Notes: generated by a model from the letters alone, not told the origin. Shown: positions 14,576-24,231, counted from the first letter of the stretch. The stretch is 39,745 nucleotides of DNA from Companilactobacillus crustorum JCM 15951 (GCF_001434585.1 NZ_AZDB01000020.1:1-39745); one strand, 5' to 3'. Program-made: numbers and translations.

Positions 14576-15787
14576 ATGAAAATAGTAACAAAACAGAACC
14601 AGCTCGATAGCTACCAAGCTAAAGTGGTTGCTTCCACAGCTTCAGGATTTGGATTGGAAAATATGGACGTAATGTTTTTATCGTTCGCACTTTCATCCAT
14701 TATTTCTGAATTGCATTTAAGTGGAACGCAAGCCGGATTGATCTCAACAATCACAAATATTGGTATGTTATTAGGTGGTATTTTTTTTGGAATTTTAGCC
14801 GATAAAATCGGTCGTATCAAAACATTTAGTCATACAATTTTCATCTTTGCTTTTGCCACAGCGGCAATGTTCTTTGCCCACAGTTTAACCACTATCTATC
14901 TCTGTCGCTTTATTGCCGGGATCGGTGCTGGTGGAGAATATGGAATTGGAATGACCGTCTTGGCAGAAAGTTTTTCAAAAGAAAAACTTGGACGCGTTTC
15001 TTCCTGGGTTGGAGTAGCTGGCCAAATTGGAGCTATTCTGGCAGCACTTTTAGCCGCTTTAGTTTTACCAACACTTGGTTGGCATGCCCTATTCTTATTC
15101 GGTGTCATCCCTGTAATTGTTACTTTCTTTATCAGACGACATCTCAGAGAAAGTACTACCTTCACTAATTCCTCCAAAAAGAAACATGGCAACATCAAAC
15201 AACTCTTTGCTACACCCAAAGTTGCTTATCAAACAATTGCTCTAATGATCATGGCCATCGTTCAAATTGCTGGATACTTCGGTTTAATGAACTGGCTGCC
15301 AACTATTATGCAAAAACAACTTAACCTAACAGTTGGTTCATCAACTTGGATGATTGCTACTATCCTTGGTATGTGTGCTGGAATGATGACCTTTGGCTGG
15401 ATTCTTGATAATTTGGGACCACGCTTAGCCTTTGGAATTTTTCTAACGGCTTCAGCTATTGGAGTTTACATTTTAACTTTGCCTAGCAACGTTTGGTCTT
15501 TAATCATTGTTGGAGCTGTTGTTGGTTACTTCTCTAACGGAATGTTTGCCGGCTACGGTGCTATCGTCAGTCGCCTTTATCCCACTGAGGTTAGAGCCAC
15601 TGCTAACAATGTTATTATGAATGTTGGCCGTTGTATTGGTGGTTTCTCCAGCTTGGCTATCGGATTCATTTTAGATCATTATAATATTATGACAGTAATG
15701 ATCTTTATCTCGACACTTTATATCATTAGTCTCTTAGTAATGCTAACCATTACTAATTTAAAAAACTCTAACTATAAAAACATCTAA
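14576..15787 (+). CDS. MFS transporter, metabolite:H+ symporter-like
   Basis: 403 residues and twelve predicted membrane segments. The loop 2-3 motif GILADKIGRIKTF and the helix-5 motif GIGAGGEYGIGMTVLAE are typical of the metabolite/aromatic-acid:H+ symporter branch of the MFS; YPTEVRATANN in the second half is another mark. The substrate is probably an organic acid or sugar-like compound but cannot be named. The start is the ATG at 14576, after GGAGGG; the upstream in-frame ATG at 14540 falls in the candidate operator. It is a single gene with its own promoter and terminator. Confidence 0.85.
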   Translation: MKIVTKQNQLDSYQAKVVASTASGFGLENMDVMFLSFALSSIISELHLSGTQAGLISTITNIGMLLGGIFFGILADKIGRIKTFSHTIFIFAFATAAMFFAHSLTTIYLCRFIAGIGAGGEYGIGMTVLAESFSKEKLGRVSSWVGVAGQIGAILAALLAALVLPTLGWHALFLFGVIPVIVTFFIRRHLRESTTFTNSSKKKHGNIKQLFATPKVAYQTIALMIMAIVQIAGYFGLMNWLPTIMQKQLNLTVGSSTWMIATILGMCAGMMTFGWILDNLGPRLAFGIFLTASAIGVYILTLPSNVWSLIIVGAVVGYFSNGMFAGYGAIVSRLYPTEVRATANNVIMNVGRCIGGFSSLAIGFILDHYNIMTVMIFISTLYIISLLVMLTITNLKNSNYKNI

Positions 15788-15805
15788 ATAATTTCAACTA
15801 TTAAA

Positions 15806-15863
15806 ATAAGACTGATAACAAGACATTATCTAAATAAGATAATAACTTGTTATCAGTCTTTTA
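15806..15863. terminator. Bidirectional terminator between MFS and M50 genes
   Basis: Fifteen-bp perfect stem AAGACTGATAACAAG/CTTGTTATCAGTCTT, with a further inner TATC/GATA pairing. T runs lie on both strands; it serves the two convergent genes. Confidence 0.85.
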
Positions 15864-15869
15864 TTTACT

Positions 15870-16670
15870 TCAAATAAAATTAAATACACCCAAAATCTTA
15901 ATAACAATCATTGCCAAAATGATGCTAAGAATCGCATGAATCATAAACAAAATCGAAAAAGCCACAAAATATATTGAGCCATTAATTATCGGAGTTCTAA
16001 CATTGATAACGTATAATATTGAACCCAAGATAATTAAAACTACGATCCAAGGTAGGATTCCTTTATTTACCGTCATAAAGTCATTACGACTCAAGTCATA
16101 ACCGGTACTGGCAATCATAATAGTTAAGACTACATATAAAATCATCATTTCCCACGAAGCATTGGCGAAACTAGATTTCAAATTATCTAAAACTGAATCA
16201 AAAATCATACTGATAGAAATATTATTATTAATACTCAAACTCTGTGTTAACGAGGTAATACTAAACTGGGCTTTTAAAAGGTATTTTTGCAATAGATATA
16301 AAACCAGAGAACACATGTAATACGGAGCTAGGCCAATAAAAAAATTCCCCAGCATTTGATACACATTACGATCATTCCATCGATGATCAACTGATCCCAA
16401 AGCACCAGATTGTCGATAATTCAAATTCAATAGCTGCACATGCGTAACTTTGTGTCCAAATAAATAAGCAAAGATAGCATGGCCTAACTCATGAATGACA
16501 ACACCTAAGCCACCAATAACCAGTTGACTGCTATTGCCCAAATTATCTACCAACATAACTTTCGACAAATGCCCTAACCAAGAAGTCACCAAGGATGTCA
16601 CATACGGAATCACCGTAAAAATGACTATAAAAGTTATCACAAAACCAAAATAACTATTCCACAAAATCAT
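15870..16670 (-). CDS. M50-like membrane zinc metallopeptidase
   Basis: 266 residues with about seven membrane segments. A zinc-binding HELGH (60-64) lies within a hydrophobic helix (VIGGLGVVIHELGHAIFAYL), the layout of intramembrane site-2 proteases and related M50-like proteins. The third metal ligand is not obvious, so peptidase activity is inferred. The Shine-Dalgarno AAGGAG is only two bases from the ATG at 16670; a TTG two codons later (16664) has better spacing and may be the true start. The AI-2E permease gene lies 37 bp upstream in the same direction, so they could be co-transcribed. Confidence 0.75.
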   Translation of the reverse strand: MILWNSYFGFVITFIVIFTVIPYVTSLVTSWLGHLSKVMLVDNLGNSSQLVIGGLGVVIHELGHAIFAYLFGHKVTHVQLLNLNYRQSGALGSVDHRWNDRNVYQMLGNFFIGLAPYYMCSLVLYLLQKYLLKAQFSITSLTQSLSINNNISISMIFDSVLDNLKSSFANASWEMMILYVVLTIMIASTGYDLSRNDFMTVNKGILPWIVVLIILGSILYVINVRTPIINGSIYFVAFSILFMIHAILSIILAMIVIKILGVFNFI

Positions 16671-16707
16671 CGCTCCTTAATAATTTTGTCAATTATAACA
16701 TTGCTCC

Positions 16708-17829
16708 TCAGTCATTTTGCGAAGATAATCGTCGATTTGTTTCATTCTTAAACAATTGATAAATTGTAGCAGCAATCGGAACACCTAATAGCATCCCAAT
16801 AATCCCAGCAATCCCTCCACCAATCGTAATTGAAGCAAGAACCCAAATTCCTGGCAAACCAATAGAAGTTCCCACAACTCGAGGATAAATCAGATTACTT
16901 TCTAACTGTTGCAATACCAGAATAAATATAACGAACAAAATAGCTTTTACCGGCGAATCGACGACAATTAGTAAAAAGCCGACTGCTCCTCCAACCCAAG
17001 CTCCTAAAATAGGAACCAATGAAGTAACGCCTACAAAAGCACCTACAGGTAACGCATAGGGAAAGCGGAAAATGATCATTCCTAAAGCACACAATGTACC
17101 CAGAATAATAGCTTCTGTAACTTGGCCTGCAATAAAACTGCTGAACATTTGATTAGTTACTTTCAAAACATATCTAAATCTTTGCAGATGCTTACTCTTC
17201 ATAAAAGCTCGGCTAGCCTTATTGAACTGTCGTCCTAAATTCTCTTTTGTCGCCAAAATATAAATAGCAAAAGTAAAAGCCAAGATAAAGTTAAAAATAC
17301 CCTTAGCTACACCCACAACAATCTTAAAGGTTGAACCAAAGATACCACCTACGCCAGAGGTTAAATATTTCATGACCTTACTTTGAATTGAAGTCCAATT
17401 AATATCTATTGATTTCAATTGATCTGGAACAGCCGAATGACTATTAAGATCCTTAGCTATTTTAGAAATATCAGTAATTAAAGCTGGAATTGATTTAAAA
17501 AAGGCAGCCAGTGCTCCCAAGAATTGTGGGATAACCAGCCTAAAGACAATCGTCATTACCAAAGCAATAATGACTAAAGTCAATAAAATAGCCACTCCCC
17601 GACGACTATTATGCAGCCACTTTTTAGTCGTATTAGGAAACAAATGCTTTTCTATACGAACACAGAGAATATTCAACGTATACGCTAAAACAGCGCCTAA
17701 TATTAGAGGCATCAAAATGTTTAATCCTCTTAATAGGATTTGATAAATCTCCACTGGATAAATCAGCAGAAACAACACTAGAACACCAACTAATACATAT
17801 TTAAAAATGTTCTTGGGTTTTATCTCCAT
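16708..17829 (-). CDS. AI-2E family transporter (YtvI/PerM-like permease)
   Basis: 373 residues, standard length for the family, with about eight membrane segments. Typical marks are the N-terminal ILMPLILGAVLAYTLN, a large extracytoplasmic segment in the first third, and the C-terminal block with VGVTSLVPILGAWVGGAVGF and YPRVVGTSIGLPGIWVLASI. Members have been linked to export of autoinducer-2, ions or other solutes; function must not be taken as quorum sensing from the name. AGGAGAT precedes the ATG. It may be transcribed with the M50-like gene downstream. Confidence 0.9.
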   Translation of the reverse strand: MEIKPKNIFKYVLVGVLVLFLLIYPVEIYQILLRGLNILMPLILGAVLAYTLNILCVRIEKHLFPNTTKKWLHNSRRGVAILLTLVIIALVMTIVFRLVIPQFLGALAAFFKSIPALITDISKIAKDLNSHSAVPDQLKSIDINWTSIQSKVMKYLTSGVGGIFGSTFKIVVGVAKGIFNFILAFTFAIYILATKENLGRQFNKASRAFMKSKHLQRFRYVLKVTNQMFSSFIAGQVTEAIILGTLCALGMIIFRFPYALPVGAFVGVTSLVPILGAWVGGAVGFLLIVVDSPVKAILFVIFILVLQQLESNLIYPRVVGTSIGLPGIWVLASITIGGGIAGIIGMLLGVPIAATIYQLFKNETNRRLSSQND

Positions 17830-17926
17830 AATTTATCTCCTAAAATTGTTAGTTATATTTATAATAACAAAATAAGTCCGATTAATTAAATAATAGCCTG
17901 ATCCTTTAAGTCGTAACTAACCTAAA

Positions 17927-17964
17927 AAAGCTAAAAAAACAAATAAAATTGTTTTTTTAGCTTT
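17927..17964 (-). terminator. Terminator of the HTH/TPR regulator
   Basis: Perfect 16-bp stem AAAGCTAAAAAAACAA/TTGTTTTTTTAGCTTT with a short loop and T runs; it lies 19 bp after the regulator stop. Confidence 0.75.
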
Positions 17965-17982
17965 CTACAGATAACTAAAGAA

Positions 17983-18846
17983 CTATAGCTTATTGTCAGC
18001 TACCCAACGTTTAATGACTTTAATTTCTTTTTTATTTTGATTAAATTCCGAAAAAACCAAGGCCTTATTCATAAAGTCCTGAACCTTTTTGCTATTACCA
18101 TTGATTCTATTTTCATTTATTGCTAATTGAGCATAAATCCTAGCAATATAGTAGGTTACGTGATTTTCCGAGCATACCTTTACACCATAATTCAACAATG
18201 CATTAGCCGATTCTAAATCATTTCTTTCGGAGTAATAAATTGAACAGTAAAAGATGATATTAATATAACGCCAGATTTTAGAAACATCATCAATCGACAT
18301 AGTATAAATATTACTAAAGACCTTGCTGAAATAATATTCACTTTTTTTATCATCGCCTTGCTTGGCATAAACCATACCCATTCCTACATATGACAAGAAA
18401 GTAAAAATTGTTTCACCTCTTGAATCTAGCTCCGATAGGATTCGGTTAAAATCAAACACGGCATCAAATAAGTCGCCGTCATCCAAAACATTCAAATAAC
18501 CTTTAAGATAATAATATTGTATTAAAGCTTCCCGATCATCTTCTAAATCTTCTAAATTAATGGATTTAATTATTTTCCAAGAATCTTGATATTCTTGAAT
18601 AATTAAATTAAATTCAGCTTCATTCATTTTCTTAACAACTTGTTGACTCTTGCTGTCTTTCACGCCAATTATACTATCTAAAGATAATCCTAGGCGATTA
18701 CAAAGTTGAATCAATATTTTTAACGATGGAATCTTTCCATTATTTTCAAATTTGCTCAAAGTTGCTTGTGTACAAATTCCACTACTTAGTTCTTTTTGGG
18801 AGAGACCTAACTTTTTTCTTTTATCAACAAATGCCTGTATATCCAC
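17983..18846 (-). CDS. XRE-type HTH regulator with TPR-like C-terminal domain (Rgg/PlcR-like)
   Basis: 287 residues from the chosen start. The N-terminal HTH_3 spans about 4-60 (KRKKLGLSQKELSSGICTQA, then KIPSLKILIQLCNRLGLSLD). The remaining 220 residues are helical, with TPR-like spacing (YYYLKGYLNVLDDGDLFDAV and GMGMVYAKQGDDKKSEYYF). This is the layout of peptide-sensing RNPP/Rgg-type regulators of Firmicutes; whether this one binds a peptide is unknown, and no signal-peptide gene is seen beside it. The GTG at 18846 follows AGGGGCGATGGC at good spacing and gives the start usual for the family; an ATG eleven codons earlier lacks a Shine-Dalgarno. Confidence 0.8.
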   Translation of the reverse strand: MDIQAFVDKRKKLGLSQKELSSGICTQATLSKFENNGKIPSLKILIQLCNRLGLSLDSIIGVKDSKSQQVVKKMNEAEFNLIIQEYQDSWKIIKSINLEDLEDDREALIQYYYLKGYLNVLDDGDLFDAVFDFNRILSELDSRGETIFTFLSYVGMGMVYAKQGDDKKSEYYFSKVFSNIYTMSIDDVSKIWRYINIIFYCSIYYSERNDLESANALLNYGVKVCSENHVTYYIARIYAQLAINENRINGNSKKVQDFMNKALVFSEFNQNKKEIKVIKRWVADNKL

Positions 18847-19030
18847 GCCATCGCCCCTATTAATCATTTTATAATACAATTATTTTATATTATATACCCG
18901 GGAATTTAGCATGTCATATTTATAATAAGCGATTATCCTTATTGTTATCGCTAGTTATATTTTTTTATATACTGTTAGGAATAATTATATTTCATAAATA
19001 TTTCATGACTAAATATATACGATTTTTTGC

Positions 19031-19062
19031 ATAAAAAAAGACTGGAATTTCTTCCAATCTTA
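19031..19062 (-). terminator. OpuA operon terminator
   Basis: Minus-strand hairpin AAGATTGGAA/TTCCAGTCTT with one mismatch, followed by seven T. It lies just after the stop of the binding-protein gene. Confidence 0.75.
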
Positions 19063-19067
19063 ATTTT

Positions 19068-19973
19068 TTATTTATTTTTTAAATCATTTATGGAATTAAT
19101 ATTTTTCATATATTTAGGAACCGCTAATCCAACTCTAGCACCTTCAAGATTTGCTCCAAGATCTTCGAATCTACCCTTATAATCAGAATAGAATTTTGCA
19201 GATGTTTTAGGCAACCAAGCACTGACGGTTGCATCAGCTGCTTTAGTAGCAATCGATGCCCAAACTGGCTGCATTTCCATAGCCTGAATGGTTACCTTAT
19301 AGCCTTGATCTCTCAATACTTGTGCAATTACATTAGTAGAAGCAATTTCAGAATCCCATGCCACATAAGTGATCTTAATTGATTTACCATGAACTTTTTT
19401 AACACCTTTAGTCCATTTTTGAACTATCTTAGGGTTATTTTTAATCCATTCTTTTGCAGCTTTATTAGGATCCATTCCACCGTTAACCTTCAACATCACA
19501 TCTGACATCTGGGTAGGCGTCCAATGGAAACGATCTAGAATCGTATAGGCTTCAGGACTATCTTCCTTCAAGCCCTTACGAACGATAGTACTAATATGTT
19601 CGGCTTTACCATAAGTATTTTTAGGATCTTTTAAGAATTTCAACTTATACTTAGTAAACATCCAATGAGGCTGCCAACCAGTAATGACGATTGGCTGCTT
19701 ATTCTTATAAGCCTTGTCTAAAGTACTAGTCATGGCTGAAGTTGAACTAGGTTGTAATTGCCAGTTATTCTTTTCCAAACCATAATCTTTTAAAACTGTT
19801 TGGGTTGAAGCCATAACACCAGCACCGGCATCAATACCTGTAATAGTGTAATTGATTTGTGGACCCAACTTTTCCTTACTATTATATGGAGCTGTCTGAG
19901 AACTACATGCGGAAATAATTGGGATAATTAGTAATACCAATAAGAAAAGTTTAATAAACTTTTGTTTCTTCAA
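19068..19973 (-). CDS. opuAC: Glycine betaine/proline-betaine ABC transporter substrate-binding lipoprotein
   Basis: 301 residues. The lipoprotein signal is MKKQKFIKLFLLVLL, with the lipobox cysteine in ISACSS (about residue 23). The OpuAC domain follows (NYTITGIDAGAGVMASTQTV). Trp-rich stretches such as IVITGWQPHWMF and AVPxY-type segments (GLAVPKYM) form the aromatic cage that holds betaine in this family. It starts 10 bp after the permease stop, as the last gene of the opuA operon. It supplies compatible solutes during osmotic stress. Choline or carnitine cannot be excluded as ligands. Confidence 0.9.
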   Translation of the reverse strand: MKKQKFIKLFLLVLLIIPIISACSSQTAPYNSKEKLGPQINYTITGIDAGAGVMASTQTVLKDYGLEKNNWQLQPSSTSAMTSTLDKAYKNKQPIVITGWQPHWMFTKYKLKFLKDPKNTYGKAEHISTIVRKGLKEDSPEAYTILDRFHWTPTQMSDVMLKVNGGMDPNKAAKEWIKNNPKIVQKWTKGVKKVHGKSIKITYVAWDSEIASTNVIAQVLRDQGYKVTIQAMEMQPVWASIATKAADATVSAWLPKTSAKFYSDYKGRFEDLGANLEGARVGLAVPKYMKNINSINDLKNK

Positions 19974-19983
19974 AAAATCCCTC

Positions 19984-20847
19984 CTAGTTCTTTCTGCGTG
20001 TTCTTGTTAATGATTGAGTCAATCTATCCAAAATAATTGCTAAGATAACAATAGCTAAACCAGCAGAGAAACCATTACCGGCATCATTTCTACCTACGGC
20101 AAAGTAAACTTTAGTACCAAGTCCCATTGCACCGATCATAGAAGCAATAACAACCATTGATAATGAAAGCATCATACTTTGATTAACACCAGCCATTAAA
20201 CTGCTCTTAGCGATTGGCAACTCAACCTTAAACAATTTTTGCCATTCAGTTGATCCAAATGAGTCAGCTGCTTCAATCAACTCATCCGGAACTTCACGGA
20301 TACCCATATTAGTCATACGAACTGTTGGTGGCATCGCAAAGATAACTGACGCAACGATACCAGGAACCATACCGATACCAAACAAAGTAACAGCCGGAAT
20401 CAAGTAAACGAAAGCTGGCATTGTTTGCATAAAATCAAGAACTGGTTTCAATATAACTTCTGCAATATGACTTTTAGCCATCAAAATACCTAGAGGAATA
20501 CCAATAACTAACGCAATCAAACTAGATGTCAAAACCAAAGTCAAAGTTTGCGTCATATCACGCCAATAATTCAAGTTCCAAATTAAAAGGAGGCCTAAGA
20601 ATTCAAAAACAAGCAAGCCCCAATTCTGTTGATCCCGGTTAACGTAATATGTTAAAGCCAAGACCAAAACGATAAATAACCAAATTGGTACTAAATCAAA
20701 AATCCATTGAAAGGCATTATTGATTGAACCAATAAAATTAGTAATAGCGTTGAAAAATCTAGTGAATTGAACGAGCCAGTTAACAAAATTATCAATCCAA
20801 TGAGCCAATGGAAGTTCAGGAATATTACCTAAAATAAGACTATTCAA
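19984..20847 (-). CDS. opuAB: Glycine betaine ABC transporter permease
   Basis: 287 residues from TTG at 20847 (or 289 from GTG at 20853). The first 95 residues carry an amphipathic N-terminal part (LAHWIDNFVNWLVQFTRFF), then the transporter core with the EAA-like loop EVPDELIEAADSFGSTEWQK and GINQSMMLSLSMVVIASMIG-type helices, as in OpuAB/ProW. AGGTG lies seven bases before the TTG but touches the GTG, so the TTG is favoured. Its start overlaps the end of opuAA, indicating translational coupling. It forms the membrane channel of the betaine importer. Confidence 0.9.
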   Translation of the reverse strand: MNSLILGNIPELPLAHWIDNFVNWLVQFTRFFNAITNFIGSINNAFQWIFDLVPIWLFIVLVLALTYYVNRDQQNWGLLVFEFLGLLLIWNLNYWRDMTQTLTLVLTSSLIALVIGIPLGILMAKSHIAEVILKPVLDFMQTMPAFVYLIPAVTLFGIGMVPGIVASVIFAMPPTVRMTNMGIREVPDELIEAADSFGSTEWQKLFKVELPIAKSSLMAGVNQSMMLSLSMVVIASMIGAMGLGTKVYFAVGRNDAGNGFSAGLAIVILAIILDRLTQSLTRTRRKN

Positions 20848-22051
20848 AATCACTCACCTCATTTCCTGCTAGGGCACCTAGAACAGCACCACGAACAATA
20901 ATTCCCTTCAGTTGTTTCTTTTCATTAATAACAGCAAAAGGAATACCCGTTTGTGAAATATCATCCATCAAGTCGGAAATTGGTGTATCTTCTGTAGTTG
21001 TTGGTACTTTGTTTTGAATAATAGGTGTAATATCCCCTTTCTTCTCACGAACTAATTTAATAACATCGTTGGCATCAACGACACCTAGTAACTTACGTTC
21101 GCCGTTAACAATATAAGCTGTAGAAACTTCATTAGCTTTCATCATCTTCAGGGTCAAACGAGGACCAGCCTTTTCAAGGTTAATTGTCATTGGACGAATC
21201 ATAACGTTACCAGCAGTAAGAACCTTGCTACGGTCAACATTTTCAATAAATTCTTCAACATATTCGTTAGCTGGATGTGTCAAAATATCTTCTGGTGTAC
21301 CAGTTTGAATAATTCGAGCATCCTTCATAATCATAATACGATCGCCAATCTTCAAAGCTTCATTCAAATCATGACTAATAAAGATAATCGTCTTATGAAG
21401 ACGTTCTTGAATATCTAATAATTGATCCTGCATATCAGTTCTATTCAAAGGATCAAGAGCTGAAAAAGCCTCATCCATCAATAGAATCTCAGGATCATTA
21501 GCTAAAGCACGTGCCAACCCGACACGTTGCTGCATACCACCGGATAATTGGTCAGGATACTCATCGTTATATCCATTAATACCAACTGTTTCTAGAGCAT
21601 CCTTGGCTTTCTTCTCACGGGTATCTTTATCGACACCTTGAATTTCCAAGCCATATTCAGCATTTTCCAAAATTGTTCGATTAGGTAATAATCCAAAGTT
21701 TTGGAAAACCATGCTCATTTTCTTACGGCGGACTTCACGAAGTTTCTTTTTGTCCATCTTCATCAAGTTCTCGCCATCAATCAAAACTTCACCCTCAGTG
21801 GGTTCAATAAGACGATTGATCATTCTTACCAATGTTGATTTACCACTACCAGATAGACCCATAATAACGAATATTTCGCCATCATAAATCTTGAAATTGG
21901 CACGATCTACACCAAGTGTGGCACCTGTTTCCTTGAGAATTTCCGATTTACTTTTTCCCTGTCTACTTAGTTCCTTGGCTTTATTCATACGTTTACCAAA
22001 GATCTTCGATAAGTTCTTAACTTCTACTTTTGTACTCTTATTAGTACTCAT
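20840..22051 (-). CDS. opuAA: Glycine betaine ABC transporter ATP-binding protein with CBS domains
   Basis: 403 residues: an ATPase domain (about 8-270) and a C-terminal tandem CBS region (about 285-400). Motifs are Walker A GLSGSGKS (65-72), Q-loop MVFQNFGLLPNRT, signature LSGGMQQ (169-175), and Walker B LLMDEAFSALD (190-200). The insert before Walker A (SRQGKSKSEILKETGATLG) is characteristic of OpuAA/ProV. CBS domains in OpuA gate transport by ionic strength or cyclic-di-AMP. The start is the ATG at 22051, preceded by GGGGGAT; an earlier in-frame start at 22099 lies before the Shine-Dalgarno. First gene of the operon. Confidence 0.93.
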   Translation of the reverse strand: MSTNKSTKVEVKNLSKIFGKRMNKAKELSRQGKSKSEILKETGATLGVDRANFKIYDGEIFVIMGLSGSGKSTLVRMINRLIEPTEGEVLIDGENLMKMDKKKLREVRRKKMSMVFQNFGLLPNRTILENAEYGLEIQGVDKDTREKKAKDALETVGINGYNDEYPDQLSGGMQQRVGLARALANDPEILLMDEAFSALDPLNRTDMQDQLLDIQERLHKTIIFISHDLNEALKIGDRIMIMKDARIIQTGTPEDILTHPANEYVEEFIENVDRSKVLTAGNVMIRPMTINLEKAGPRLTLKMMKANEVSTAYIVNGERKLLGVVDANDVIKLVREKKGDITPIIQNKVPTTTEDTPISDLMDDISQTGIPFAVINEKKQLKGIIVRGAVLGALAGNEVSDFE

Positions 22052-22353
22052 TAAATCCCCCATTCTTGGAATTAAAATAAACATAATTCGTATGCTCATT
22101 AATTAGAAATAAAAAAGCTATTATTTAAATAATATAAATAACAGCGACCTTTATAACCCTAACAAATATTATAGGCTTGTGCAAATATTTGGGTTCTTTT
22201 TAAGGGGTTTAAAGACCTAAAAAAGCCCAAAATCAGGCATTTTCAAGCATCATTCAACCTCAATTGTAGTATAGACTTAAGAGCTTTCACAAACTCCTCT
22301 AAAAAACTTTCTGAAAATTATTTGAAATTTTTTTCCAAAGAAGCCTTCTTTCA
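22052..22353. other. Intergenic region upstream of opuA
   Basis: No gene is recognised. It holds the upstream region of opuA, with a perfect 14-bp AT palindrome ATTATTTAAATAAT at 22120-22133 and no firmly assignable -35/-10 pair. The 3' end of the merR gene begins at 22354 on the same strand, and no strong terminator is visible between them. Confidence 0.5.
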
Positions 22354-22776
22354 CTAAGATATCTCTAAGTGCATATCCTCTTTTACATATTTTTCAGTGC
22401 CATCTGATGTAGCTTGTCCATAATATTTACATTTAAAATCAATTGTATTAAGCGTATTTTGCATAGCTTCCATCTGTTTTAAAACATTGACACGCAATTC
22501 TTGGAACATTTTATAACGTTTTTCCAAACTGGCATTCCCTTCGAGCGTCCATTGCATAAATTGCTTAATATCACGAATTGGCATGCCAGCATTTTTCAAA
22601 CATTCAATCATCTGCAAGGAACCAAGATTTTCTTGAGTAAATCTTCGTACACCGGCATCATTCTTACGCAAGTTGGGAATTAACCCTTCCTTGTCATAAT
22701 AACGAATTGTTGGTAAAGACAAATTAAATTTTTCAGCTACTTCACCAATTGAATAAGTGATCATCATTTCTTCCAT
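22354..22776 (-). CDS. MerR family transcriptional regulator
   Basis: 140 residues. The winged HTH (about 7-75) shows YSIGEVAEKFNLSLPTIRYY and GVRRFTQENLGSLQMIECL; the dimerisation coiled coil follows (about 80-120). There is a single Cys (in FKCKYYG), outside the metal-binding positions of CueR/MerR, so it resembles the AdhR/NmlR-like or small-molecule-sensing group. GGAGG sits six bases before the ATG. A perfect palindrome TAAAGTTAACTTTA lies 30 bp upstream and is a likely self-operator. The regulon is unknown, though the adjacent opuA operon is on the same strand downstream. Confidence 0.88.
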   Translation of the reverse strand: MEEMMITYSIGEVAEKFNLSLPTIRYYDKEGLIPNLRKNDAGVRRFTQENLGSLQMIECLKNAGMPIRDIKQFMQWTLEGNASLEKRYKMFQELRVNVLKQMEAMQNTLNTIDFKCKYYGQATSDGTEKYVKEDMHLEIS

Positions 22777-22805
22777 TAAATTCCTCCAAATAATCCTTTA
22801 TAACT

Positions 22806-22819
22806 TAAAGTTAACTTTA
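22806..22819 (-). promoter_or_regulatory. Candidate MerR-family operator
   Basis: Perfect 14-bp palindrome TAAAGTTAACTTTA 29 bp upstream of the merR start. MerR-family sites with a GTTAAC centre and this dyad type are known for AdhR/NmlR-like regulators. The promoter boxes around it are not clear. Confidence 0.55.
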
Positions 22820-22918
22820 TGTAGTACAGCGATAATAACACTTTTAATAATCTTTTAAAAATAACTAAATTGGATGGAATGCGAGAAACTCCCTTTTTAG
22901 CAGAGATATAGAAAATAC

Positions 22919-22967
22919 AAAATAAGCTCTAATGACTTTTATTATCGTCATTAGAACTTATTTTTTT
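22919..22967 (-). terminator. dlt operon terminator
   Basis: Stem AATAAGCTCTAATGAC with GTCATTAGAACTTATT (one mismatch), with T runs on both strands; the dltD stop codon abuts it. It has the shared TAATGAC/GTCATTA core. Confidence 0.85.
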
Positions 22968-24228
22968 AATTTGAAAAATTTGTATCATTAGCCCATTTAT
23001 CTGTTAAGAAGTAATCATCCATCTTATATTGCGTATTCTTAGGATTTGCTTTCTTATCCTTGTAATAGTTCTTTAGACGATGATCCATCATTAACCAACC
23101 ACGCCAACCCATATGAATGGTATCTTCAGCAATGTAGTTAGGATTCTTAACTTGTGACAAATCAACAATATTATTAAAGCCTTGTGACTTCAACTGATAC
23201 TTGATTTTAGTATCAAAATTAGTAATTGAACTCAATGGCATTCCAGTATATTTAACCCAGTATGGATTAATAGGCTGAATAACAAACATTACTTCAACTT
23301 TATTCTGAGCAAACATATAAAGCAAAGCTTGGAAGTCATTATATTCTGGTGAATGCGTATAAGTTACATGTTTATGCGTATTTCTATAAGTTATAATATT
23401 TTTCTTCAATTGTTTATTATAGAAATTATTACCAATTTGTAACTCATTATCAGTTGAATGTTCTTTGGCCATTTTTCCAGCCAATTTATTCAAATGCTTG
23501 TAATCATATGTGTCTGGCAATTTGCTAGAAGCTTTATCAATTATCTTTTGATGATTATTCATCGAGATTGAACCAAATAAATTATCTTGACTTTGCAAAC
23601 TAGCTCGCGAAACTCGTTTAATATAGAATCTTTGGAAACTAGTAATCTGCTTACCCTCAGAAATACGTTCTAAGGCATTATCTTCGATGACACCTTTACT
23701 GACACCTAAATCAATAATTCTGTTAGCAACGTACTTATTCATGGCCTTATCGCCATGGTCTGAGTTCAAGATGAATCCAGTCAATTGTAAAGGCGATAAG
23801 AAATACTTAAATGCCTCTGCTTGGACACCGGACTTGGTAAACCATTGTGGAGAAATAATCATAACAGCTTTATTCCCCTTCAAGTTAGCCATACCACCAA
23901 CATTCATTGCCTGTGTCAATGATGCAGTTCCTGGATTACCCAATAAGAATGGTTTATTCTTCCAATGATATTTTTGCGCCATGGAAGATGGATGGAACGG
24001 ATCCATTCTAGAAAGTTCCGATGAACCAATAATAGGAATGTAGTTTTCCTTCTCCGCAGCATTCTTTACGCTCTCACCCTTTAAGACACGGACATCTAAT
24101 GAAGTAGCTGCCTGTTGTACCTTAGTTGGCGTAACGGTTTTAAAGTTAATAGGAGCCCAGAGAAGGATCAATAGAGCAACAATAGCAACTATAACAGGTC
24201 CAAATATCATCCATAACTTTTTTTTCAT
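22966..24228 (-). CDS. dltD: D-alanyl-lipoteichoic acid biosynthesis protein DltD
   Basis: 420 residues, normal length. An N-terminal membrane anchor (about 5-27) is followed by an extracytoplasmic SGNH-like domain. The catalytic serine lies in IGSSELSR (S70), and the C-terminal DTIHMGWRGW segment supplies the Asp/His pair. DltD works outside the membrane in the final transfer of D-alanine to teichoic acids. It starts three bases after dltC and is the last gene of the operon. Confidence 0.95.
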   Translation of the reverse strand: MKKKLWMIFGPVIVAIVALLILLWAPINFKTVTPTKVQQAATSLDVRVLKGESVKNAAEKENYIPIIGSSELSRMDPFHPSSMAQKYHWKNKPFLLGNPGTASLTQAMNVGGMANLKGNKAVMIISPQWFTKSGVQAEAFKYFLSPLQLTGFILNSDHGDKAMNKYVANRIIDLGVSKGVIEDNALERISEGKQITSFQRFYIKRVSRASLQSQDNLFGSISMNNHQKIIDKASSKLPDTYDYKHLNKLAGKMAKEHSTDNELQIGNNFYNKQLKKNIITYRNTHKHVTYTHSPEYNDFQALLYMFAQNKVEVMFVIQPINPYWVKYTGMPLSSITNFDTKIKYQLKSQGFNNIVDLSQVKNPNYIAEDTIHMGWRGWLMMDHRLKNYYKDKKANPKNTQYKMDDYFLTDKWANDTNFSN

Positions 24229-24231
24229 GAT

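Noticed and set aside
16708-17829. Quorum-sensing autoinducer-2 exporter
   Set aside because: The family name is historical; nothing in the sequence or context shows AI-2 transport.
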